From positions 1 through 57,829 of the forward strand of contig DJWL01000184.1 in the NCBI GenBank assembly GCA_002441545.1: a stretch of 57,829 nt of DNA, given 5' to 3'. Shown in pieces: positions 35,581 through 44,821 of this stretch (position 1 is its first letter; each line of letters opens with the position of its first letter). The DNA is from Flavobacteriaceae bacterium UBA6231 (GTDB lineage: Bacteria; Bacteroidota; Bacteroidia; Flavobacteriales; Flavobacteriaceae). Position numbers and translations under genes: made by a program. Below the pieces are notes generated by a model. It was not told where the DNA came from. It made no database searches and was given only the letters and a program-made list of their open reading frames with translations.

Positions 35581-35678
35581 TGGAAACTTTAAAATTTATA
35601 GCCGGTAGGGGATTATTCCTTTTACTTGGTTTGGCACTAATAATCATATTTTTTTTCAACAGAAAAAAAAGAAGATAG
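35580..35678 (+). CDS. Very small membrane protein (32 aa)
   Basis: The frame reads METLKFIAGRGLFLLLGLALIIIFFFNRKKRR: one strongly hydrophobic helix followed by a basic tail, the pattern of a tiny inner-membrane protein. It overlaps the stop of the 57-residue ORF by one base and ends 28 bases before queD, so the three may share a message. No known family; the evidence is composition and position only. Confidence 0.45.
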   Translation: METLKFIAGRGLFLLLGLALIIIFFFNRKKRR

Positions 35679-35706
35679 TATCTTTACAAGATAAATAACA
35701 CTGTTA

Positions 35707-36159
35707 ATGAGCTACATTCGTATTACTAAACAATTTTCTTTTGAAACAGGTCATGCTCTATATGGCTATGATGGTAAATGTAAAAATGTTCATGGGCATA
35801 GTTATAAATTATCTGTTACAGTAATAGGAAAACCAATAAAAGACAACTCGAATGTAAAATTTGGGATGGTTATTGATTTTGGTGATTTAAAGTTTATTGT
35901 CAAAGAAGAAATTGTTAACGTGTTTGATCATGCAACGGTTTTTAATAAAAACACCCCACATATTGAATTAGCCAAAGAGCTTGAAGAAAGAGGGCACAAT
36001 GTATTGTTAGTAGATTATCAGCCAACAAGCGAAATGATGGTTATTGATTTTTCAAATAAAATTAAAAAGCGTTTGCCCGAACATATAAAACTTCATTCTT
36101 TAAAACTTCAAGAAACAGACACCTCTTTTGCAGAATGGTACGCCAGTGATAATGAATAA
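35707..36159 (+). CDS. queD: 6-carboxytetrahydropterin synthase (QueD/PTPS family)
   Basis: A 150-residue enzyme that turns dihydroneopterin triphosphate into 6-carboxytetrahydropterin in queuosine precursor synthesis. The zinc-binding histidines are H16 (FETGHALYGYDG) and the pair in KNVHGHSYKLSV; the catalytic cysteine is C27 (GKCKN). DHATVFN and SLKLQETDTSFAEWY supply the remaining active-site residues. Length is slightly above the usual 120, with an insertion that flavobacterial members share. Its last codons overlap the lpxH start. Confidence 0.9.
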   Translation: MSYIRITKQFSFETGHALYGYDGKCKNVHGHSYKLSVTVIGKPIKDNSNVKFGMVIDFGDLKFIVKEEIVNVFDHATVFNKNTPHIELAKELEERGHNVLLVDYQPTSEMMVIDFSNKIKKRLPEHIKLHSLKLQETDTSFAEWYASDNE

Positions 36160-36922
36160 CAACAACGAAATAACTCTTTCAGAAGGAAAAAAAATATACT
36201 TCGCTTCAGATAATCATCTTGGTGCTCCAACATATGAAATGTCTTTGCCTCGTGAACAAAAATTTGTTGCTTGGTTAGATGAAATTAAAAAAGATGCTGC
36301 TGCTATTTTTCTTCTGGGTGATTTGTTTGACTTTTGGTTTGAGTATAAAACAGTTGTTCCTAAAGGGTTTACCAGAACCTTAGGTAAATTGGCCGAGATT
36401 AGTGATTCTGGAATTCCTATTTATTACTTTGTAGGAAACCATGATTTATGGATGACCGATTATTTTAAAACAGAATTTAGAATTCCAGTCTTTCATAAAC
36501 CTCAAGAATTTAAACTCAATAATAAAACTTTTTTTATAGGACATGGTGATGGTTTGGGTCCTGGTGATAAAGGTTATAAACGTATGAAAAAAGTGTTTAC
36601 CAACCCTTTTTTTAAATGGCTTTTTAGATGGCTTCATCCTGATATTGGTATGCGAATTGCTCAATATTTATCGGTAAAAAATAAATTAATTTCTGGAGAT
36701 GGTGATGCTAAATTTCTTGGAGAAGAAAATGAATGGTTAGTGCAATACAGTAAGAAAAAATTAGATGAAAAACATAGAGATTTTTTCATTTTTGGACATA
36801 GGCATTTACCTTTAGAAATCAATCTTACAAACACTTCAAAATACATCAATCTTGGTGACTGGATTGGCTATTACACATATGGCGTTTTTGATGGCGAAAA
36901 GATGGAATTGAAAAAATATTAA
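36152..36922 (+). CDS. lpxH: UDP-2,3-diacylglucosamine diphosphatase (LpxH-like metallophosphoesterase)
   Basis: Fourth step of lipid A synthesis: removes UMP from UDP-2,3-diacylglucosamine at the inner membrane. The metal-binding motifs are ASDNHLG, LLGDLFDFWFEY, FVGNHDLWM, IGHGDGLGPGD and FGHRHLP. The longest frame starts at 36128, but the ATG at 36152 (MNNNNEITLSEGKKIYFASDNH) is the likely start because it overlaps the queD stop by 8 bases and the family begins near the first motif. The resulting length is 256 residues. It converges on the MFS gene, whose stop overlaps its end by 4 bases. Confidence 0.88.
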   Translation: MNNNNEITLSEGKKIYFASDNHLGAPTYEMSLPREQKFVAWLDEIKKDAAAIFLLGDLFDFWFEYKTVVPKGFTRTLGKLAEISDSGIPIYYFVGNHDLWMTDYFKTEFRIPVFHKPQEFKLNNKTFFIGHGDGLGPGDKGYKRMKKVFTNPFFKWLFRWLHPDIGMRIAQYLSVKNKLISGDGDAKFLGEENEWLVQYSKKKLDEKHRDFFIFGHRHLPLEINLTNTSKYINLGDWIGYYTYGVFDGEKMELKKY

Positions 36923-38184
36923 TCTTTTTCGTGATCTTCAATATCCTTTGTTAAATCTAACTTTCTGAACGAAGGTGATACAATTCCTGTAGTAACAACG
37001 GTAATTAACGTCATGGTTCCTCCAAAAACAACCGCAGTAACTGTTCCCATAAGTTTGGCTGTTAAACCGCTTTCAAAAGCTCCAAGTTCATTTGAAGATC
37101 CCACAAACATAGAGTTAACCGAAGCTACTCTACCACGCATATGGTCAGGAGTTTTTATTTGTAAAATAGTTTGCCGTATCACCATAGAAACACCGTCTGT
37201 TACGCCACTAAAAAATAGAGCCATAACTGAAATCCAGAAAATTGATGATACTCCAAAAACAATAATACAAACTCCAAAACCAAAAATAGCTCCTAAAAGT
37301 TTCATGCCTGCATTTTTACTAATTGGTAAATAGGCAGTAATTAACATGGTTAAAAAAGCCCCAACAGCAGGTGCAGCTCTTAAAACTCCAAAACCTTCTG
37401 AGCCTACTTTTAAAATATCTTGAGCAAATACAGGCAATAACGCAACAGCTCCACCAAATAAAACAGCAACCATATCTAGAGTTAAAGCTCCTAAGATAGC
37501 TTTTGTTTTAAAAACAAACTGAACCCCTTCTTTTAGACTTTGAATAACAGGTTCTCCTAACTTTGGATTTAGTATAGGTTTTTTCTTAATCTGTAACACA
37601 ATGATTAATGATAAAAAAATCAAGCTAAAAATGATACAAAGAGACCAATGTACTCCTATCCAACCAATAGAAAACCCAGCAAATGCAGGTCCTAAAACCG
37701 ATGACATTTGCCATGTAGAACTACTCCAAGTAGCTGCGTTGGCATAAGACTTTTTAGGAACAATAAGTGCTATTAATGAGAAAATAGTAGGCCCAAAAAA
37801 GGAACGTAAAAAACCACCAAAAAATACCAATGCGTAGATTGAATACAAAATGGTTTTGGTGCTCCATGTTGAAACAATAACAGGCCATGTTAGTAAAAAC
37901 AACCCTAAACTAATTAGTGAAAAGGCCGCTATACAAGTTGCTAAGAGATTACGTTTTTCCTTTTGATCTACAATATGGCCGGCAAATAATGCCATTGTAA
38001 ATGCCGGAATAATTTCCATTAAACCAATAAGCCCTAGTGATAAAGGGTCCTTAGTTAAGCTATAAACTTCCCACTCTATAACAATAAATTGCATAGACCA
38101 ACCAAACACTAACACAAACCTTAACAATAAAAATATTTTAAATTCCTTAATTCTTAAAGCCGCATAAGGATCATTTTTTTTCAT
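36919..38184 (-). CDS. MFS transporter (DUF/Major facilitator, macrolide-efflux-like)
   Basis: A 421-residue inner-membrane protein with about 12 hydrophobic helices, of the MFS_3 (Enterobactin exporter or MefA-like) type. Supporting segments are LFLLRFVLVFGWSMQFIVIEWEVY, LGLIGLMEIIPAFTMALFAGHIVDQKEKRN (the A-motif equivalent) and IRQTILQIKTPDHMRGRVASVNSMF. Its stop overlaps the lpxH end by 4 bases, and its start overlaps the recJ stop by 4 bases, so it is co-transcribed with recJ. The substrate is unknown. Confidence 0.82.
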   Translation of the reverse strand: MKKNDPYAALRIKEFKIFLLLRFVLVFGWSMQFIVIEWEVYSLTKDPLSLGLIGLMEIIPAFTMALFAGHIVDQKEKRNLLATCIAAFSLISLGLFLLTWPVIVSTWSTKTILYSIYALVFFGGFLRSFFGPTIFSLIALIVPKKSYANAATWSSSTWQMSSVLGPAFAGFSIGWIGVHWSLCIIFSLIFLSLIIVLQIKKKPILNPKLGEPVIQSLKEGVQFVFKTKAILGALTLDMVAVLFGGAVALLPVFAQDILKVGSEGFGVLRAAPAVGAFLTMLITAYLPISKNAGMKLLGAIFGFGVCIIVFGVSSIFWISVMALFFSGVTDGVSMVIRQTILQIKTPDHMRGRVASVNSMFVGSSNELGAFESGLTAKLMGTVTAVVFGGTMTLITVVTTGIVSPSFRKLDLTKDIEDHEKD

Positions 38185-39887
38185 ACCTCTGAATCTTGAG
38201 CTTTAATATCTCTTAATTTCAATTGCAAACTTATATTGCCATTCCATTCATTTTCATCAATTGAGTAAACCGCTTTAAACTCCTTTTTGTTGTTAATTAA
38301 ATCTATTTTATCCCCCATTCCAAAACCTATGGCTACCAAGCTATTTGAATTTGGTTGTGTAACCGTCATTCTTAAATGTGTTTTGTCGTCACCAACACAT
38401 TTGCCATAACCGGTATCTTTCAAATTTTCAGTCATAAAAACCGGCGTCATATTTCCTGGTCCAAAAGGGGCAAATTGCTTAATAATCCTATAGAATTTTG
38501 GTGCAATATCTTTTAAATCAATATTACTATCAATCTTAATTTCTGGAATTAATAATGATTTATCAATGGTTTTTGAAACCTCATCTTCAAAAGCTTGTTT
38601 AAACGCTTCATAATTCTCTTCTTTAAGCGTTAAGCCAGCAGCATACTTATGCCCACCAAATTGTTCAATATAATCACTACAGGCCTCTAAAACATTATAA
38701 ATATCAAAATTTCTAACAGAACGAGCCGAAGCCGCCAATTTATCTCCACTTTTTGTAAACACTAAAGTTGGTCTGTAATAGGTTTCGGTAAGTCTAGAAG
38801 CAACAATTCCAATAACACCTTTATGCCAATCTTCTTGATAAACTACCGTTGTAAATTTATTTTGTTCTCCGTTTTTTTCAATTTGAATAAGCGCTTCTTC
38901 AGTAATACGTTTATCTTCTTCTCTTCTATCTGAATTATAGTTATTAATTTCAATGGCGTGTTTAAGCGCTTTCTCATATTCTGTCTCAACCAATAAAGTC
39001 ACTGCAAAATTACCATGATGCATTCTGCCCGCAGCATTAATTCTGGGTGCTACTATAAAAACAACATCTGTTATGGTAAGTTCTGTTTTATTAACACAGT
39101 CAAGGATGGCTTTTATTCCTGGACGTGGATTGCTATTTATAACCTGTAATCCAAAATATGCCAATATCCTGTTTTCTCCAGTAATGGGAACAATGTCTGC
39201 TCCAATAGCAGTGGCTACTAAATCAAGATATTCTACTAAATCTTCAATTGTTTTTCCTTCGTTAGATGCAAGTGCTTGAATTAGTTTAAAGCCTACTCCA
39301 CAACCACATAACTCATCATATGGATAACGGCAATCATCCTGTTTAGGGTCTAAAACTGCAACAGCATCTGGAATTTCACTTCCAGGTCTGTGGTGATCAC
39401 AAATAATAAAATCTATACCTAATTCTTTAGCATAAGCTACTTTATCTACCGATTTAATACCACAATCTAGAGCTATAATAAGTGTAAAATCATTTTCTAA
39501 AGCAAAATTTATTCCTTTAAAAGAGATTCCATAGCCTTCATCATAACGGTTTGGAATATAGGTTAAAATAAGCTCAGATCTTGTTTTTAAATATGAGGAC
39601 ATTAAAGCCACCGCAGTAGTTCCATCAACATCATAATCACCATAAACTAAAATATTTTCTTGATTTTTTATTGCCTTTTCAATACGCGCAACTGCTTTAT
39701 CCATATCTTTCATTAAGAACGGATCATGCAAATCTTCTAAACTAGGTCTGAAAAATTTTTTAGCTTCATCGTAGGTTTCAATACCTCTTTCTAAAAGTAA
39801 GGTCGCAACAATAGAATCTATTTGAAGTGCTTTTTGCAAAGCTTCAATTTTAAATAAATCTGGTTTGGGTTTTAGTGTCCAGCGCAT
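38181..39887 (-). CDS. recJ: Single-stranded-DNA-specific exonuclease RecJ
   Basis: A 568-residue 5'-3' single-strand DNA exonuclease used in recombination and mismatch repair. The DHH phosphoesterase motifs are VYGDYDVDGTTAVALM, ALDCGIKSVD and IICDHHRPGSEIP; the DHHA1 region has GRMHHGNFAVTLLVE and FGGHKYAAGLTL; the C-terminal RecJ OB fold follows (FAPFGPGNMTPVF). Length is normal. It is the first gene of a two-gene unit with the downstream MFS transporter. Confidence 0.95.
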   Translation of the reverse strand: MRWTLKPKPDLFKIEALQKALQIDSIVATLLLERGIETYDEAKKFFRPSLEDLHDPFLMKDMDKAVARIEKAIKNQENILVYGDYDVDGTTAVALMSSYLKTRSELILTYIPNRYDEGYGISFKGINFALENDFTLIIALDCGIKSVDKVAYAKELGIDFIICDHHRPGSEIPDAVAVLDPKQDDCRYPYDELCGCGVGFKLIQALASNEGKTIEDLVEYLDLVATAIGADIVPITGENRILAYFGLQVINSNPRPGIKAILDCVNKTELTITDVVFIVAPRINAAGRMHHGNFAVTLLVETEYEKALKHAIEINNYNSDRREEDKRITEEALIQIEKNGEQNKFTTVVYQEDWHKGVIGIVASRLTETYYRPTLVFTKSGDKLAASARSVRNFDIYNVLEACSDYIEQFGGHKYAAGLTLKEENYEAFKQAFEDEVSKTIDKSLLIPEIKIDSNIDLKDIAPKFYRIIKQFAPFGPGNMTPVFMTENLKDTGYGKCVGDDKTHLRMTVTQPNSNSLVAIGFGMGDKIDLINNKKEFKAVYSIDENEWNGNISLQLKLRDIKAQDSEV

Positions 39888-39921
39888 TTAAATAACTAAT
39901 GTTAGAATACTGTTTTAGGAA

Positions 39922-40344
39922 TTATTGATTATGAAAATATGTTTTAATATTTAATTCTGAAAATTGACGAAACATCTCCATAACTCCACAGTACTTTTCT
40001 ACTGATAAATCAACCGCTTTTTGAAGCTTTTCTTCTTTCAGTTCATTTCCAAAAAAATGAAATTCCATGGTTACTTTATCGTAAAACTTTGGATGCTCTT
40101 CAGTAAGATTAGCATCTATTTCAATTTTAAAATCATCAACCTTTAACTTCATCTTTTTTATTAAAGAAGCAACGTCTAAGCCTGAACATCCTGCAAGAGC
40201 AGACAACATCAACGCTTTTGGCCTATAGCCTTCTCCATGTCCATCAATTTCTGGTCCGGCATCTATAAATAAATTATGACCTGATGGATTAGTGCTTTCA
40301 AACTTCATGTTGCCTTTCCAGGTTGTTGTAATATGAATTGACAT
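39922..40344 (-). CDS. OsmC/Ohr-family protein
   Basis: A 140-residue OsmC-type protein, a thiol-dependent peroxide reductase family. The conserved cysteine is in SALAGCSGLDVASLIKKM; the second reactive cysteine is VEKYCGVMEMF. Members of this short branch (resembling YhfA) are often less well characterised than OsmC itself. It stands alone, 34 bases before the recJ start, reading the same way. Its substrate is likely an organic hydroperoxide, by family. Confidence 0.85.
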   Translation of the reverse strand: MSIHITTTWKGNMKFESTNPSGHNLFIDAGPEIDGHGEGYRPKALMLSALAGCSGLDVASLIKKMKLKVDDFKIEIDANLTEEHPKFYDKVTMEFHFFGNELKEEKLQKAVDLSVEKYCGVMEMFRQFSELNIKTYFHNQ

Positions 40345-40519
40345 TTCTATTGTTTTTTAATTTTTACTTATCAAAAATACTATATATAAACTTAAAACAA
40401 ACATCATGCAAGTTTACATTTGTACAATTTTAACAGATGTTTTATAATTATAAATTTATACCTTTAAATTTCGCTTAGCTTTCTCAATATAAGTATTAAT
40501 AAAAGTCAAATTCTTCTAT

Positions 40520-41185
40520 ATGAAATATTTTACTATTTGCTTAAGTCTGTTTCTATTGTTTTCGTGTGGTACTTCAAAAAAAATTGTTTCAAAACCTGTT
40601 GTTTTTGATGACCAAAGAAAACAGTTAACCTTAGAATATCTTGATAATCGTTACGGCTTAAAACAGGAGTCACCAACTATTACTCCAAAAATGATTGTAT
40701 TACATTGGACGGCTATTCCAACTTTTGAAAAAACATTTGAGGCTTTCAATAGTTCAACCATACCTAATCAGAGGCCAGATATTAAATCTGTAAGCGGATT
40801 AAATGTGTCGTCTCAATTTGTAGTAGATCAAGATGGTACTATTTATGGTTTGATGCCAGAAACTACCATGGCAAGACATGTTATTGGTTTAAATTATTGT
40901 GCCATTGGTGTTGAAAATGTTGGAGGCACAAAAGACTTGCCTTTAACAAAAAGGCAAAAAAAGGCTAATATTTGGTTGGTAAAATACCTTGCTAAAAAAT
41001 ATGATATTGAATATTTAATTGGCCACTATGAATACACAAATTTTGAAGGAACCGATTTGTGGTTAGAAAAAGACTCCAATTACAGAACAGAAAAAACTGA
41101 TCCGGGTGAAGATTTTATGAAGGCCGTAAAAAAAGGAGTTAAAGGACTTCACTTAAAATATGCACCTAAAAAATCCAGTATTTAA
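40520..41185 (+). CDS. N-acetylmuramoyl-L-alanine amidase lipoprotein (Amidase_2 family)
   Basis: A 221-residue lipoprotein (lipobox SLFLLFSC-GTSKK) of the Amidase_2 family that cuts the bond between muramic acid and the stem peptide in peptidoglycan. Zinc ligands are visible: H62 (MIVLHWTAI), a second His in ARHVIGLNYCAIGVENVGG, and the DPG motif (KTDPGEDF). The GHYEYTNFEGTDLW segment is the third structural signature. It is in one operon with the M14 peptidase, whose ATG follows one base after this stop. Confidence 0.88.
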   Translation: MKYFTICLSLFLLFSCGTSKKIVSKPVVFDDQRKQLTLEYLDNRYGLKQESPTITPKMIVLHWTAIPTFEKTFEAFNSSTIPNQRPDIKSVSGLNVSSQFVVDQDGTIYGLMPETTMARHVIGLNYCAIGVENVGGTKDLPLTKRQKKANIWLVKYLAKKYDIEYLIGHYEYTNFEGTDLWLEKDSNYRTEKTDPGEDFMKAVKKGVKGLHLKYAPKKSSI

Positions 41186-41186
41186 C

Positions 41187-42650
41187 ATGAAACACATTTT
41201 AGTATTTTTAGTATTGTTAATTACAACATCTGTTGTTGGCCAAAACAATGATATTACCTCTAATTTATACGAAACTTACAACAAGTATAAAGAGCCTACA
41301 ATAAGCAAAAGACGCATAAAACATAAAGATTTACAACCACTAATTGCAAAACTTAAAAGCAATTCAAAATATACCGTTAAAAAAGCAGGTCAGTCTATTG
41401 AAGGTCGAGATTTAACATTAATTAGTATAGGTTCAGGGAAAACCAATGTGTTTTTATGGTCTCAAATGCATGGAGATGAACCTACTGCAACACAAGCTAT
41501 TTTTGATATTTTTAATTTCTTTAATAGTCCAGATTTTTTAGAAGAAAAGGAAGCTATTTTAAGCAATTTAACGCTTCACTTTTTGCCTATGCTAAACCCT
41601 GATGGTGCTGAAAAATTTACACGTAGAAATGCTTTGGGGGTTGATATGAATAGAGATGCTGTAAGTTTACAATCGCCAGAAAGTCAAACTTTAAAACACA
41701 TAAGAGATAGCCTCAATGCTGATTTTGGATTTAACTTACATGATCAAAGTACCTATTATAACGCAGAGCGGACAGATAAACCTGCAACTATTTCATATTT
41801 AGCACCAGCATACAATTACGAAAAAGATATAAATGAAGTACGCGCAAATGCTATGAAAGTTATTGTTTTTATGAATAGTATCATTCAAAAATATGCACCT
41901 GGTCAAGTAGGTAGATATGATGATGCTTTTGAGCCAAGAGCTTTTGGTGACAACATTCAAAAATGGGGAACAAGTGCCATTTTAATTGAATCTGGTGGAT
42001 TTAAAAATGATATGGAGAAACAAGAAATTAGACGCTTGAATTACGTCTCCATTCTATCTGCTATTTATAGCATTGCTAAAGAAAACTATAAAAATATTTC
42101 TATTGATGACTATGAAAAAATCCCTCAAAATGACAGGAAATTATTTGATTTAAAAATTATTGGAGCAACATATAGTTTGTTAAACAACGATTATAAAATT
42201 GATTTAGGTATTAATCTTTTAGAAATGGATAATGATACCCATTCTAGCTATTACAATATTGGAAAAGTTATGGACCAAGGTGATTTATCAACTTATTATG
42301 GCTATAACACTTTTGATGCCAGTGGATATAAAATTGTTGAAGGAAAAGTGTATCCAAAAATATTCAAGTCTATTGATGAAATTTCAAATTTTGATGTTTT
42401 TGAGCTTTTAAAGTCTGGTTATACTTATATGCAAATTGAGGATTTGCCAAAAAATAAAAAAGAAATATCTAAACCTATAAATTTAATTAAAGTAGGATAT
42501 AAAGTGCCTAAACTAGTATTAATGCCTGGGGTTGGTTCAACATTTTTGTTGCAAAAAGAAAATAATTTCGAATATGCCGTTATCAATGGTTTCTTAATTA
42601 ATTTAAAAACAAAAGAAAGCCACTTTAAAAATGCTTTGATTTATAAGTAA
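41187..42650 (+). CDS. M14-family zinc carboxypeptidase, secreted
   Basis: A 487-residue secreted peptidase. The true start is most likely ATG 41187, which opens a signal peptide (MKHILVFLVLLITTSVVG) and lies one base after the amidase stop; a longer frame starts earlier inside the amidase gene. Zinc ligands are HGDE (SQMHGDEPTATQ) and the His of FNLHDQS; the catalytic Glu is in AILIESGGFK. The MLNPDGAEKFTRRNALGVDMNRD segment is the substrate-binding region. With the amidase it would trim peptides from peptidoglycan or food proteins. Confidence 0.88.
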   Translation: MKHILVFLVLLITTSVVGQNNDITSNLYETYNKYKEPTISKRRIKHKDLQPLIAKLKSNSKYTVKKAGQSIEGRDLTLISIGSGKTNVFLWSQMHGDEPTATQAIFDIFNFFNSPDFLEEKEAILSNLTLHFLPMLNPDGAEKFTRRNALGVDMNRDAVSLQSPESQTLKHIRDSLNADFGFNLHDQSTYYNAERTDKPATISYLAPAYNYEKDINEVRANAMKVIVFMNSIIQKYAPGQVGRYDDAFEPRAFGDNIQKWGTSAILIESGGFKNDMEKQEIRRLNYVSILSAIYSIAKENYKNISIDDYEKIPQNDRKLFDLKIIGATYSLLNNDYKIDLGINLLEMDNDTHSSYYNIGKVMDQGDLSTYYGYNTFDASGYKIVEGKVYPKIFKSIDEISNFDVFELLKSGYTYMQIEDLPKNKKEISKPINLIKVGYKVPKLVLMPGVGSTFLLQKENNFEYAVINGFLINLKTKESHFKNALIYK

Positions 42651-42664
42651 TCCTTGTTAATGTT

Positions 42665-43936
42665 TTAATAATTATCACGAAGTACTTCAAAAACAGATTG
42701 CATTCTCTTTTTTACTTCATTGGTAGGTGTTTTATAATGATTATTCATGAAACTAAAAATTAATGTTTCTCCTGAATTTGTTATCAAGTAACCACTAAGA
42801 GAGTAATTATTGCCAACTGTTCCAGATTTTGCATGGATATAGGGTTTTGAAACGCCTGAGTAATATTTTTTTAATGTGCCCGATTCACCTCCTACTGGGA
42901 ACAAATTAAATAAACGCTCTCTTGGGATTTCATTATACAACTTTGAAAGCACTTGTACAAAAGATGTTGGTGTGAATAAATTATATCTGCTTAATCCAGA
43001 ACCATCAACCCAACGAGGTTTTTGCTTTAAATCTTTAAGTTGATTACTTAAAACATAGTCTCTCATTTTACTTGAACTTAACGTGTCTGACATAGTTGAA
43101 GATGCCATAATTAACATTTGTTCAGCTAAAAAATTATCACTCACAAGCATCATTCTTTTATACAATGAATCTGATGGAATACTGTACGCAACATGTTCCA
43201 TCTTTTTACCTGAAAAATCAGTTATTGAAACTTTTCCAGGTAAAATGTCATTCCATAATTTCGAAATTAACATGGTATCAATTACCATAGGAACTTCTAT
43301 AGTATCTCTTTCCTTTGAATTATAATAAAAAGTGTTTTCATTATAATTTCTATACTTTCCCTTTTCTGAATATTTAATTGAATCTTTTAAAATACTTGGA
43401 GTACTTTGTAAACTATCAGTATTGCTAATTGTAATTACATTACCATACATTGGAAAACTGGTTCTTTCTGGACTAAAATAGGTATCGTAATCTTCCCAAG
43501 CCCAACCTGGACCAAACTTTTCATCAGATAAATTATTCAAAACTAAATTTACTTTTTTATAATTTCCAGCTATTTTTAAAGCTGTACTGTCATTAAAAAA
43601 AGAATGTAAAAAAGTAGGGCTTCCAGTTCCTAAAATACTAATGGTATCATTTTGTATTGTGTATTTAAATGCGGGGATTTGCTCAGGTAATGTATGTAAA
43701 GCCGTATATAGCGTAAATATTTTGGTATTGCTAGCTGGAGTAAAATACTTATCTGCGTTATACTTAAATATGGTATCGTGAGTTTTAGGGTTATAAACCA
43801 ATAGTCCTGTAAATTGATTGTCGTAAAAACCATCATTGAAACTTTTGTTTATCTTTTTAGAAATATACGCTGATTTACAGCTAAATAAAAAAGAGATTAA
43901 GAAGATTAATAAAAGTAGTTTTCTAGGCATAAACAT
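42665..43936 (-). CDS. dacB: D-alanyl-D-alanine carboxypeptidase/endopeptidase (PBP4, DacB type)
   Basis: A 423-residue penicillin-binding lipoprotein (lipobox LISFLFSC-KSA) of peptidase family S13, acting on peptidoglycan in the periplasm. The three active-site motifs are present in order: SNTK (S69-K72), SDN (LVSDNFLAEQM) and KSGT (HAKSGTVGNNYSLSGYL). It is a little shorter than E. coli DacB because the insert domain is reduced. It stands downstream of the DeoR regulator on the same strand, 10 bases apart, and converges on the M14 gene. Confidence 0.9.
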   Translation of the reverse strand: MFMPRKLLLLIFLISFLFSCKSAYISKKINKSFNDGFYDNQFTGLLVYNPKTHDTIFKYNADKYFTPASNTKIFTLYTALHTLPEQIPAFKYTIQNDTISILGTGSPTFLHSFFNDSTALKIAGNYKKVNLVLNNLSDEKFGPGWAWEDYDTYFSPERTSFPMYGNVITISNTDSLQSTPSILKDSIKYSEKGKYRNYNENTFYYNSKERDTIEVPMVIDTMLISKLWNDILPGKVSITDFSGKKMEHVAYSIPSDSLYKRMMLVSDNFLAEQMLIMASSTMSDTLSSSKMRDYVLSNQLKDLKQKPRWVDGSGLSRYNLFTPTSFVQVLSKLYNEIPRERLFNLFPVGGESGTLKKYYSGVSKPYIHAKSGTVGNNYSLSGYLITNSGETLIFSFMNNHYKTPTNEVKKRMQSVFEVLRDNY

Positions 43937-43946
43937 TAATTGAAAA

Positions 43947-44696
43947 TTAAATGATAGTCAAGTCAATTGCTTTGAATTCGTTAAAAATTTCATTATCAGG
44001 GTCAATATCAGAAATAATAACATCAATGTTTTCAATTGGCACTACAGTATATCTTTTGGCCGTCATTATTTTACTACTAATACACATAACTACCACATAA
44101 TTAGAGGCATGTATCATACTGTTTTTAATTCGGGACACCTCCCAATCTGGTTCTGTTAATCCTTTACTAATATCTATGCCATCGGTACCCATAAAACAAA
44201 TATCAGCACTTATATGGTAAATTGAATTAACCAAATCGACGCCTACAGTAACTTGAGCCGCTTTATTTAATTTGCCCCCTATAAAAATAACTTCTATTAA
44301 AGGATGATGCGATAATTCTGCTGCTATAGGTAAGCTATAAGTATAAACCGTAGCATTAATCTCTGGCGGAATAATTTTAGCCAATTCTAAATTAGTTGAG
44401 CTTCCACTCATAATTATGACTTGACCATCATGGATTAATTTTACGGCTTTTTGCGCAATTTTCTTTTTTTCTTCAATATCAGCAACGCTTCTTTCGTCAT
44501 AAGATAATGTTCTTCGCTCTTTCAACAAAGCCCCACCATGTACTTTATATATTAAATTCTTAGACTCAAGTTCTTTTAAATCTCTTCTTATGGTATCTTC
44601 TGAAACGAGCAATTCCTCACTTAATTCAACAGATAAAACCGTTTTATTAAACCTTAACTTATTTAAAATTATTTGATGCCTCTCGTGTTTTAACAT
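43947..44696 (-). CDS. DeoR/GlpR-family transcription regulator
   Basis: A 249-residue regulator. Residues 1-60 are a winged HTH of the DeoR type (HERHQIILNKLRFNKTVLSVELSEELLVSEDTIRRDLKELE); residues 75-235 are the DeoRC sensor domain (GSSTNLELAKIIPP, GGKLNKAAQVTVG, FMGTDGID), which in this family binds a phosphorylated sugar. It is divergent from the first SusC gene of the peptide block (125 bases between starts) and adjacent to dacB, so it probably controls this region. Confidence 0.9.
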   Translation of the reverse strand: MLKHERHQIILNKLRFNKTVLSVELSEELLVSEDTIRRDLKELESKNLIYKVHGGALLKERRTLSYDERSVADIEEKKKIAQKAVKLIHDGQVIIMSGSSTNLELAKIIPPEINATVYTYSLPIAAELSHHPLIEVIFIGGKLNKAAQVTVGVDLVNSIYHISADICFMGTDGIDISKGLTEPDWEVSRIKNSMIHASNYVVVMCISSKIMTAKRYTVVPIENIDVIISDIDPDNEIFNEFKAIDLTII

Positions 44697-44739
44697 ATTC
44701 CTTAACTAATATTTTATAAATATGCGATAAACTAATTAA

Positions 44740-44794
44740 TTTTGCAAAAAAAATGCATAAAGACGCTAAAAACTGCAATATTTTATTATTTTTG
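44740..44794 (+). promoter_or_regulatory. Promoter and possible DeoR operators of SusC gene 1 of the twin pairs
   Basis: The -7 box TATTTTTG (44787-44794) matches TAnnTTTG and ends 28 bases before the ATG. Upstream are a TTTGCAAAAAAAATGCA element and an AAACTGCA box. The same set of boxes with the same -7-to-ATG distance occurs before the second SusC gene (49743), so the two operons are probably co-regulated, most likely by the adjacent DeoR protein. Confidence 0.5.
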
Positions 44795-44821
44795 GATAAC
44801 TAACAATTCAAATTCATCCAT

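Noticed and set aside
36128..36151. Longer N-terminus for LpxH
   Set aside because: It overlaps queD further without adding family sequence; the ATG at 36152 lies at the queD stop.
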